Shown here: positions 1 through 6,597 of the stretch, piece after piece
Layout of the letters: each line of letters starts with the position of its first letter
How positions within the stretch are numbered: position 1 is the stretch's first letter
Assembly (NCBI GenBank): GCA_029260345.1
Contig: JAJDDK010000008.1
Span: 1 to 64,000 of the forward strand
Source: Phycisphaerales bacterium
GTDB lineage: Bacteria > Planctomycetota > Phycisphaerae > Phycisphaerales > UBA1924
Direction of reading: 5' to 3'
DNA: 64,000 bases
Translations under genes and position numbers: made by a program
The notes under the pieces: generated by a model
Database searches by the model: none
Seen by the model: the letters and a program-made list of their open reading frames with translations, nothing else
What the model was told of the DNA's origin: nothing

Positions 1-185
1 ATGCGATCGATGTTGGGGGTTTCGAGGATGCCGAGCCCGTGACCGGTGACGAAGTGTGCGGCGTGATCGTCGGACATGATGTAGACGATGTTCGGTCGAT
101 CGTCGGCGCCGAGGGTTTGAGAAACAAAGAAGGTGGCGTGAATGAGAAAAACAGCCGCGGCAAGGGCTCGGGTCGGGTGATTCAA
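1..185 (-). CDS. Secreted sulfatase, N-terminal part (runs off window)
   Basis: Reading the minus strand from a TTG at 185, the product has a short hydrophobic signal sequence (about residues 5-26, ending near SQTLGA) followed by DDRPNIVYIMSDDHAAH. That is the first metal-binding motif of type I sulfatases (PNIVxIxxDD, whose Asp pair binds calcium). An AGGAG Shine-Dalgarno lies 7 nt before the TTG, which supports this unusual start. The catalytic C-x-P-x-R cysteine that becomes formylglycine would lie beyond the window edge, so activity cannot be judged. The family hydrolyses sulfate esters, in planctomycetes usually on sulfated polysaccharides, in the periplasm or outside. The family call is firm; the substrate is unknown. 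Confidence 0.8.
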   Translation of the reverse strand, partial: MNHPTRALAAAVFLIHATFFVSQTLGADDRPNIVYIMSDDHAAHFVTGHGLGILETPNIDR

Positions 186-431
186 GGTCGTGCTCCTGAG
201 GATGAAAAAGGTATTGTAACGCGGATCGCGCGGGGGTTGGGCGATCCGGAAGACGACCGATCACCTCCCCGTCCCTCGGCGGCTTCGGCCTTGCGTGATC
301 CACCTCGATCCCGTCGATCGAAGACCGATCACCCGCCCAAATTCGGAAGCGTCCACGTTGTCGATCAGGCACCCTCCCACACGCCCTCCCACTCATACCC
401 TCCCGACGTAAAAGGCACATACCATACGACA

Positions 432-460
432 AGCGGTTCTTATCGGAGCCGCTCTTTTAT
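432..460 (+). terminator. Terminator-like hairpin with no upstream + strand gene
   Basis: AGCGGTTC (432-439) pairs with GAGCCGCT (446-453), including one G-T pair, around a six-base loop, and CTTTTAT follows. On the plus strand this looks like a weak intrinsic terminator, but no plus-strand gene precedes it; only the divergent sulfatase start lies upstream. It may end a short RNA, or be an attenuator or chance structure. The rest of 186-585 shows no convincing gene. Confidence 0.35.
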
Positions 461-585
461 GGGTACTCCTTGGTAATGGTGATTATAGGCGCGCCGAAAA
501 CCCTCTCCGTACAACCGTTACAACCCCTACCACCCGTTCTTCTTACTGAGGCCTTCCCCCCTCCAAGCGGGGGATTTGAATTCAG

Positions 586-613
586 TTACAGGCGGGTTGG
601 ACCGATCTACAAT
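586..613 (+). promoter_or_regulatory. Candidate promoter of the sigma factor gene
   Basis: TTACAG (586-591) and TACAAT (608-613) are separated by 16 bp, a reasonable housekeeping promoter about 55 nt before the sigma gene ATG at 670. The -10 box is good and the -35 box weak. Not tested. Confidence 0.4.
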
Positions 614-669
614 GAGTACGACACGTTGCGGGCTTACCCGTCCGCGACCGTTTGAGAGAGGTGATACCT

Positions 670-1581
670 ATGGCATCCAACGCTGTTCAATCTTCCTTGC
701 AGATTTATTTGAAGGAGATCAACCGCACGCCGCTGCTGAATGCCGAGGAGGAAAAGTCCCTGGCGCGCAACATCATCGACGCGGGGTGCCTGGAGTCGCG
801 CGATACCATGATCCGCGCGAACCTGCGCCTGGTCGTCGCGATCGCCAAGCGATACAACAACCGTGGGCTGGCGCTGACGGACCTGATCGAAGAGGGCAAC
901 ATCGGTCTGTGCAAGGCGGTGGAGAACTTCAACCCCGATATGGGCGCCCGCTTCAGCACCTACGGGTCGTGGTGGATCAAGCAGGCCATCAAGCGTGCGT
1001 TGATTAACGCGGTGCAGCCGATTCACGTGCCGGCCTACATGGTCGAGCTGATCGCCAAGTGGAAGCGCGCCCACCGCAAGCTGGAGGACAAGCTGGGGCG
1101 TCAGCCGTCGATCAACGAGTTGGCCGAGGAGATGCAGTTGCCCGTGAAAAAGGTGCGGGTCATCCGCAAGGCGGTGAAGGTCTTCCAACGCCCCAGCCAA
1201 TCGACCAACAAGGACCACGGCGACGGGCTCACGCTCGCCGACATCATCGAGGACGAAACCGCCAAAGCGCCCGACCATCCGATGGAGTTGCGTGAGGAGA
1301 TCGAATCGATCCACCGACTGCTGGACATCATCGACGAGCGCGACGCGACCATCCTGCGCCTGCGGTACGGGCTCGGCGGGCAAGAGCCCATGACGCTCAA
1401 GGAAATCGGGCAGCACGTCGGCCTCACCCGCGAACGCGTGCGCCAGTTGGAGATCCTGGCCCTCAAAAAACTGCACAAACGCATCAACCCCGACGCCCCG
1501 CTCGATCACACCACCACGCGGCGCGAAGGTAACAAAAAGACCAAGCGACCCGACAAGGAACACGCTTACGTCACCACCTGA
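670..1581 (+). CDS. RNA polymerase sigma factor, sigma-70 family (RpoD/RpoS-like)
   Basis: A 303-residue sigma factor of the primary or group 2 type. Region 1.2 is at about residues 8-35 (SSLQIYLKEINRTPLL). Region 2 is at about 44-114 and contains the core-binding and -10-recognition helices (NLRLVVAIAKRY, DLIEEGNIGL, FSTYGSWWIKQAI). Region 3 is at about 119-190, and region 4 with its helix-turn-helix (TLKEIGQHVGLTRERVRQLE) is at about 240-272. It lacks the long acidic region 1.1 of the main E. coli factor, so it could be the housekeeping sigma of a planctomycete or a group 2 alternative. ATG 670 is preferred over an in-frame TTG at 652 because AGAGG lies at correct spacing before it. The basic tail (about 284-303) is unusual. 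Confidence 0.93.
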   Translation: MASNAVQSSLQIYLKEINRTPLLNAEEEKSLARNIIDAGCLESRDTMIRANLRLVVAIAKRYNNRGLALTDLIEEGNIGLCKAVENFNPDMGARFSTYGSWWIKQAIKRALINAVQPIHVPAYMVELIAKWKRAHRKLEDKLGRQPSINELAEEMQLPVKKVRVIRKAVKVFQRPSQSTNKDHGDGLTLADIIEDETAKAPDHPMELREEIESIHRLLDIIDERDATILRLRYGLGGQEPMTLKEIGQHVGLTRERVRQLEILALKKLHKRINPDAPLDHTTTRREGNKKTKRPDKEHAYVTT

Positions 1582-1651
1582 GCCACACCACCGCCCCAAT
1601 CGACGGAAGGGAAACCGCCGCCTTGGGCCCAAAGAGAACGAATGACGCACC

Positions 1652-2500
1652 ATGAAACGTTTCGCAAAAACCTCGATCCTCGTCACCGCGCTATGCTTGC
1701 TGGCTTGCGTTGCAATCTACTTTACAACCGAGCCGCAAGCCGCCACCGCCGCCTACCTCAACAGCTACGGCACACCCCAGCGTGACGACGGCGGCGCCGT
1801 GGATACCCGTTCACTTTCCACCCCGTCGGATTCGTCGGCATTCATCGACCCCTTCAACCAACCCACCTCGGTGTTACCACAACGCCAACCCACTCCCTTC
1901 CCCTCCACCGCCAACCCACTCCCCACTACCCCCCCCACCCCCTTGCCCTCAAACCCTGTGTCTACCGCTCCAAAGAGCGCGCCGGCCTCCAATTTCTTTC
2001 GATTTCGTGGGGTCACTTGGGGAGATGATCGGCAGACCGTGCGGTTGACCGAAAACCAGGAAATCATCGCCGAGGACGATTTCAGCCTCACGGTCGGCGA
2101 TTACCTTGACGGGCTACGCTGCTCGCTCACCTACGGCTTCGTCAACCAGACCCTCGCCAACGCACGCTACACCATCATCGAACGCCATACGGATAAGTAT
2201 TACCACATCAGCGATTACGGCTCGATCAAGTCTCTCCTGACTCAGAAGTACGGGTCACCGGCGCGCGATCGCGTGATCTGGAAGGACGATCGCCTCAAAG
2301 ACGACCCCATTCGCTGGGGAAACGCGCTGGGGCTCGGGCATCTGATTCTTTCGGCGGCGTGGGATCTGCCCCACACGACGGTCGACCTGCGTTTTGAGCC
2401 TTACGCCGACACCCTGAAACTGATCATCGAGTATCGATCCAAGGCGCACACGACGATACTCGCTCCCGGTGAATCCCGGCATTCCTTACGCGATCTGTAA
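1652..2500 (+). CDS. Membrane-anchored or exported protein of unknown function
   Basis: A 282-residue protein with a basic N-terminus and one hydrophobic stretch (about residues 8-27) that serves as a signal peptide or anchor. A proline/threonine/serine-rich linker follows (about 60-112) with long Pro runs. The C-terminal globular region (about 115-270) has alternating hydrophobic strands and begins FFRFRGVTWGDDRQTV. I do not recognise the domain. A short-signal, Pro-rich-linker, folded-domain plan suggests a sensor or envelope protein standing off the membrane. It lies 70 nt after the sigma gene and a strong terminator follows it, so the two may share a transcript. It could interact with the sigma factor, but nothing in the sequence shows this. 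Confidence 0.75.
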   Translation: MKRFAKTSILVTALCLLACVAIYFTTEPQAATAAYLNSYGTPQRDDGGAVDTRSLSTPSDSSAFIDPFNQPTSVLPQRQPTPFPSTANPLPTTPPTPLPSNPVSTAPKSAPASNFFRFRGVTWGDDRQTVRLTENQEIIAEDDFSLTVGDYLDGLRCSLTYGFVNQTLANARYTIIERHTDKYYHISDYGSIKSLLTQKYGSPARDRVIWKDDRLKDDPIRWGNALGLGHLILSAAWDLPHTTVDLRFEPYADTLKLIIEYRSKAHTTILAPGESRHSLRDL

Positions 2501-2542
2501 GCCAGGACGCCTCACTCCGCCACGGCGTAAACCCTTGCTAAT

Positions 2543-2582
2543 AAAAACACCCCGGCTCTTTGGGCCGAGGTGTTTTCGTTTT
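2543..2582. terminator. Bidirectional intrinsic terminator
   Basis: AAAACACC (2544-2551) pairs with GGTGTTTT (2569-2576), and an inner CGGC/GCCG stem extends it. The A-run on one side and T-run on the other mean it can end both the unknown protein gene (plus) and the HU gene (minus), which converge here. Confidence 0.85.
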
Positions 2583-2605
2583 GAGATAGGTCAAATGTTT
2601 GGCTT

Positions 2606-3016
2606 TTAGACCATGTCCTTCAGGCCCTTGAGGGGGCGGACCTTCACAACGTTGCGGGCCGGCTTGGCCTTGAACATCATTTCTTCACCGGTGAACGGAT
2701 TGGTGCCCTTGCGCGCCTTGGTGGCGGGCTTGCGCTGGAGCTGGACCTTCATCAGGCCGGCGACGTTGAACACGCCCGGACCGCTGCGTCCCAGATCCTT
2801 CTCGATCATCTGGCCGAGCACGTCAAAGACTTCCTGAACCTTCTTGCGGGGAAGTTCGGTGTTCTCCGCGATCTCGCGGAAGACCTGTCCCTTGGTGCGG
2901 GGCGTGTCCGTCGATGCGATTCTCGCCTTACGAACCGGCGCCTTCGCGGCGGCGCGAGTGGCCTTCTTCCGTGTGGTCTTGCGGGCCGCAGTCTTCTTCT
3001 TCGTCTTCTTCGCCAT
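2606..3016 (-). CDS. HU-family DNA-binding protein with lysine/alanine-rich N-terminal tail
   Basis: A 136-residue protein. Residues 1-35 are a histone-H1-like tail rich in Lys, Ala and Arg (MAKKTKKKTAARKTTRKKA). Residues about 40-132 form an HU/IHF fold: the helical dimerisation part (QVFREIAENTELPRKKVQEVF), then the beta-arm with the TNPFTGE turn, a variant of the RNPxTGE signature, and the closing ARNVVKVRPLKGLK. HU proteins bend and compact DNA in the nucleoid; the basic tail should add non-specific DNA contacts. Start 3016 is chosen because GGAGG lies 5 nt before it; a longer upstream reading frame has no family match. A shared terminator lies downstream. Confidence 0.92.
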   Translation of the reverse strand: MAKKTKKKTAARKTTRKKATRAAAKAPVRKARIASTDTPRTKGQVFREIAENTELPRKKVQEVFDVLGQMIEKDLGRSGPGVFNVAGLMKVQLQRKPATKARKGTNPFTGEEMMFKAKPARNVVKVRPLKGLKDMV

Positions 3017-3445
3017 CTGAGCCTCCGTGACACGTGATGTGCTGCGTTTCGGCGGGGCCCGGACTTCGGAGCGCCCCTGTTCCGATTCGCCTGTATTCGC
3101 AGGGTTTTTACTCAGCATTCGAGGAACGCACAAGCCATTCACACTCGAAATCACTGTTTTTTTCGGCATTTTTTGACTTGGAGCGCCAAATTGAGCCATT
3201 TTTCAATGAAACTGGCTGTTCAGAGCCTTGTTTTGGCGTTTGATCGATTGAAATTCAAATCAGGACTTCAATGCGAAAAGTCAGAGAAGCGCTGGTTTTC
3301 AGAACCCGTCTGTCCTCCCAGCGGTACTACTATTGAGTGACCGGCCTCCCAAGATCCTCACTCTTCTTTGGAGTGAGCCTCACAAGACACCGGTCGATTC
3401 GTGCGTCCGATCGGAAGCCGCTTCCGATCGCATGGAGGCGAGAAC
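3017..3445. other. Divergent intergenic region between HU and the Tyr-rich protein
   Basis: About 430 bases with no gene I can support. It must hold the HU promoter on the minus strand; TTGTGC and TAAAAA 17 bp apart (about 3094-3122) are the best I can find, and they are weak. A 7-bp hairpin, CTCACTC/GAGTGAG, lies at 3357-3377, and a perfect 10-bp inverted repeat at 3408-3430 is listed separately. Confidence 0.5.
3408..3430 (+). promoter_or_regulatory. Perfect 10-bp hairpin in the 5' leader
   Basis: CGATCGGAAG (3408-3417) and CTTCCGATCG (3421-3430) form a perfect stem with a CCG loop. It sits three bases before the GGAGG ribosome-binding site (3434-3438) of the gene starting at 3446. It could control translation or mRNA stability, or be a protein-binding palindrome. 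Confidence 0.55.
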
Positions 3446-5203
3446 ATGCGTCAATCAAAGATCAGCTTTGGCCTATTCGGCGCCAGCGCCGCGGGTGTCC
3501 TTCTGACCCTTGGCGCCCTGACAATGCCTTCCGTCGCCCTTGCCGATGACGATGACGCTCCATCGCGCCGTCGCGCCGCCCAAAAAACCACGGCGCCATC
3601 ACGGCCAGCCGCCTCGGCGCCGGCACGCCGCAGTGCGCCCGCGGCGTCACGCAATTCCAGCGCGTCCCGACCCTCCGCGACACCATCGCGCCGTGCCGCC
3701 GCTCCTTCACGATCTGCGCCCCCTTCGCGCGCCACGTCGCCGTCGCGCACAGCGCCCCCGTCGCGCACCGCCGCGCCCGCGCCAAGCCGCACGACAACGC
3801 CTGCATCACGAACCATGCCCTCGTCCCGTCGCTACGCGGCTCAACCGAACACGCAAACGCCGGCCACCGTGGGCCGTCCATCACTGACCTCCTCCGGTCC
3901 GCCCCAGGTTCTGCCGCGCACGGCGCCGATGACCGGGCGGCACACGCCGCGCCTCTCGACGCCGTCTTCAGCGCCGGACGTCGCGCCGCCGACCGGAAGG
4001 CACACTCCGGCGCCAAACGTCACGACTTCTACGTCACGCCGATATCCCACAGCGCGGCCCTCGATCAATCCCTCCGGATCTGATCAAACTGCATCGATCC
4101 CCTCGCGCGAGGCGCGCCCATCGCCCACCGTGACTCCCCAATCAAGACGTCACGCCGGCGTCACAACACCTGCCCCAGTCACGATCGACGGACCTTCCGA
4201 AGCGCGTCGTCCGCGCGTCACCAATCCGTCCGGCCCTGGCATCGTTACATCAGAGCAGCGCGGCAATCGCGAGCGCTACCACAGCGCCCCGACAAAAACG
4301 CCCGCTGCCGAGCCGTACGTCTACGTCGACGCATCCCTCGCGTACAAGCAAGCGGACCGCTACACGAAATTGAAGTCCTATTCCTACGGCGGATACAAGT
4401 ACAAATCCGGCCATTCATCGCACTACGGCTTCAGCTACAACAACCACTATGGCTACGGATACGGCTGCCACTACAAACCGGGCTTTTCAATCAGCTTCAG
4501 TTTCGGCACGAACCACTACCCCTATTACTGCCCGCCCAAATACTACGGCAGCTACGCTCGCTACTCATATGGCTACGGGTATTGCAACACCTACGGCGGC
4601 TACTACTCCAGCTACTACGACTACTGCCCGCCCGTCACCTATTACGACTACGGCAGCTACTACAACGTGACGTATCGCAATTACATCGGCGCCGGCTACT
4701 ACGAAGTCGTCGATTCCGCGCCGTACTACGAAGTCGTGAGTTCCTATTCCCAGATGCCTTACGCAGAAGGCTGGAAAGAGCTTTCGTCCGGCTCAGCACG
4801 CTCGGCTTTCCGCACCTTCTCCAAGTTTGCAGCGCAAAACCTCGATGATGGCATTCCGAAGATCGGCTACGCCATCGCGTCCGCCATGCTCGGAGACGAT
4901 CGACGCGCCGCGTGGGCGATGCGCCGCGCATTCATTGTTGATCCGTACGGCGCCGACGTTGTTCGCTTTGACGAACGACTCCTCCGCCGCATCGATCAGC
5001 TCGCCGAACGCTACGCCAAGCAAGCCGACAATTCGAGCAATCCCGATGCGGATTTCATGCTCGCCGCCCTGAGCTACCTCATTCAGGACGACCAGCTCGC
5101 CTCCGTCGCGATCGACAACGCCATTCAGCGCGGCGACCGATCCGAAGCCGCCGCCAATCTCAAGGCCATGATTCCCACCGTCGAATACAGCTTCGAAGAT
5201 TGA
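3446..5203 (+). CDS. Secreted low-complexity protein: Ser/Arg/Pro/Ala-rich then Tyr/Gly-rich
   Basis: A 585-residue exported protein. A signal peptide (about residues 1-33, ending PSVALA) is followed by DDDD and then a long basic low-complexity region (about 36-275) of repeated short units such as PSRxA, TPSRR and TGRHTP. Residues about 295-440 are Tyr/Gly/Ser-rich (YSYGGYKYKSG, YGYGYG), with scattered Cys and His. The last about 130 residues are an ordinary soluble helical region that looks like tetratricopeptide-type repeats (SARSAFRTFSKFAAQ, GYAIASAMLGDDRRAAWAMR). The start with GGAGG at 3434 is better than an in-frame GTG at 3401. I do not recognise the family. Tyrosine-rich secreted proteins often cross-link or self-assemble, so a cell-surface or matrix role is possible but is inference. 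Confidence 0.8.
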   Translation: MRQSKISFGLFGASAAGVLLTLGALTMPSVALADDDDAPSRRRAAQKTTAPSRPAASAPARRSAPAASRNSSASRPSATPSRRAAAPSRSAPPSRATSPSRTAPPSRTAAPAPSRTTTPASRTMPSSRRYAAQPNTQTPATVGRPSLTSSGPPQVLPRTAPMTGRHTPRLSTPSSAPDVAPPTGRHTPAPNVTTSTSRRYPTARPSINPSGSDQTASIPSREARPSPTVTPQSRRHAGVTTPAPVTIDGPSEARRPRVTNPSGPGIVTSEQRGNRERYHSAPTKTPAAEPYVYVDASLAYKQADRYTKLKSYSYGGYKYKSGHSSHYGFSYNNHYGYGYGCHYKPGFSISFSFGTNHYPYYCPPKYYGSYARYSYGYGYCNTYGGYYSSYYDYCPPVTYYDYGSYYNVTYRNYIGAGYYEVVDSAPYYEVVSSYSQMPYAEGWKELSSGSARSAFRTFSKFAAQNLDDGIPKIGYAIASAMLGDDRRAAWAMRRAFIVDPYGADVVRFDERLLRRIDQLAERYAKQADNSSNPDADFMLAALSYLIQDDQLASVAIDNAIQRGDRSEAAANLKAMIPTVEYSFED

Positions 5204-5313
5204 CACCAGCCGCTCACGAAAACGACCGGCGCGACCACTACCTCCAAATACTCAATCCGCACAGCGATCTTCCTCACGATGATCGCTGTGCTGCGTTGTG
5301 CGCGTGCCGACGA

Positions 5314-5319
5314 TAGACT
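5314..5319 (+). promoter_or_regulatory. -10 box 7 nt before start (leaderless candidate)
   Basis: TAGACT ends 7 nt before the ATG at 5327, and no Shine-Dalgarno lies between. Transcription would then begin at or next to the start codon. Confidence 0.45.
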
Positions 5320-5326
5320 TCGCCCC

Positions 5327-6529
5327 ATGACTTCCATCGTCATGTTCGACGATCGTTCCGCCGCGCTGGATGTCGTCGCTGATGTGCGCGCCATCTTCGA
5401 TGTGCGCACCGGCTGCTTCACCACACGTCAGCGGCTCGAACATCACCTCGGCCGCACCACGGACGCCGTCTTCGTTCACGCAGATCTGACGCCGCTCGTC
5501 CGCGAAACTTCGACGACTCTCGTCAACGAGTGGCCGACCGGCGCTGCCGCCCTTCTCGTCAGCGGACGATGCGTTCTTCCGCCGGACGAACTCAAGAACC
5601 TCGCACAGAACACCGCCATACGCGAGAAGCACTCGGGCGAGATCATCGCCGCCCACGTGGACCGCGCCACGGCCAAGGCTTTTCTGAGTTCGAACAAACT
5701 CCCGGCCTCCATCATCGTCACCGACAGTCCGAACCCATGCCTTCTGCACCGACCGTGGGACATCATTCGCTTTCGAGACGCCGCGATTCGCGCGGACCTC
5801 GCTTCGATGACCTCGCCTGTTTCAACACTTCCAGCCGGCGTTACCGCCATTGGTGATCATCCGATCCGCGTCCACGGCGGCGCCACCATCGCCCCGAGCG
5901 TCGTGCTTGATTCCACTAATGGCGCCATAGTGATCGACGACAGCGCCACAGTCCGTCCCGGCGCCATCATCGTCGGTCCCGCGTACATCGGTCCTCACAG
6001 CGCTGTCCTCGAACACGCGCTCATCAAGGCCAACACCGCTATCGGCCCGGTGTGCAAAGTCGCGGGCGAAGTCGGCGGCACAATCTTCCAAAGTCATTCC
6101 AACAAAGGCCACGATGGCCACGTTGGCGATTCCTGGGTCGGCCAGTGGGTCAACCTCGGCGCCGGCACCACCAATTCGAACTTGCTCAATACGTATGGCG
6201 AAATCACCGCCGCAACATCGCCGAGCGCCCGCCGCGAACGAACGGGGCTGACATTCTTTGGCACGGTCTTCGGCGATCACGTCAAGACCGCGATCTGCAC
6301 GCGCCTGATGACGGGCTCGATCATTGGAACCGGCGCCATGATTGCCTCAACCGCCGCCCCGCCCACGGCCGTTCGCCGATTCGCCTGGCTTACCGACAAA
6401 GGCGAAACGCGTTTCCGCCTTGATCGATTCTTCGACGCAGCCGAGCGCATGATGGAGCGGCGCAACGCCACCATCACCCCCGCGCTGCGCGACCGACTGA
6501 CATCGCTCTTCGCGCAGGACGAGTCATGA
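5327..6529 (+). CDS. GlmU-family protein (putative sugar-1-phosphate nucleotidylyl/acyltransferase)
   Basis: A 400-residue protein beginning MTSIVMFDD. The N-terminal about 190 residues match the planctomycete/bacteroidete GlmU-like family with a reduced nucleotidyltransferase-like domain (LEHHLGRTTDAVFVHADL, the HRPWDIIR segment). From about 195 on there is a left-handed beta-helix of hexapeptide repeats (VLDSTNGAIVIDDSATVRPGAII) with the KVAGEVGGTIFQ and NLGAGTTNSNL stretches typical of the family. By homology it would act on activated amino sugars for cell-envelope precursors; the exact substrate is not evident. The start is chosen at 5327 because the family begins at MFDD and a promoter-like TAGACT sits just before it. 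It is followed 68 nt later by polA on the same strand. Confidence 0.82.
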   Translation: MTSIVMFDDRSAALDVVADVRAIFDVRTGCFTTRQRLEHHLGRTTDAVFVHADLTPLVRETSTTLVNEWPTGAAALLVSGRCVLPPDELKNLAQNTAIREKHSGEIIAAHVDRATAKAFLSSNKLPASIIVTDSPNPCLLHRPWDIIRFRDAAIRADLASMTSPVSTLPAGVTAIGDHPIRVHGGATIAPSVVLDSTNGAIVIDDSATVRPGAIIVGPAYIGPHSAVLEHALIKANTAIGPVCKVAGEVGGTIFQSHSNKGHDGHVGDSWVGQWVNLGAGTTNSNLLNTYGEITAATSPSARRERTGLTFFGTVFGDHVKTAICTRLMTGSIIGTGAMIASTAAPPTAVRRFAWLTDKGETRFRLDRFFDAAERMMERRNATITPALRDRLTSLFAQDES

Positions 6530-6597
6530 TCGTGCACAGCTTTGCTTCACCGGCGCCCGCAAGCCCTCGCACTCGATCTCGAGGACGGTGAAGCGCC

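Noticed and set aside
39-476. 145-codon frame on the plus strand
   Set aside because: It overlaps the sulfatase start in antisense and the non-coding leader; no ribosome site or motif.
634-1686. 350-codon frame antisense to the sigma factor gene
   Set aside because: No family features, and the opposite strand encodes an unmistakable sigma-70 protein.
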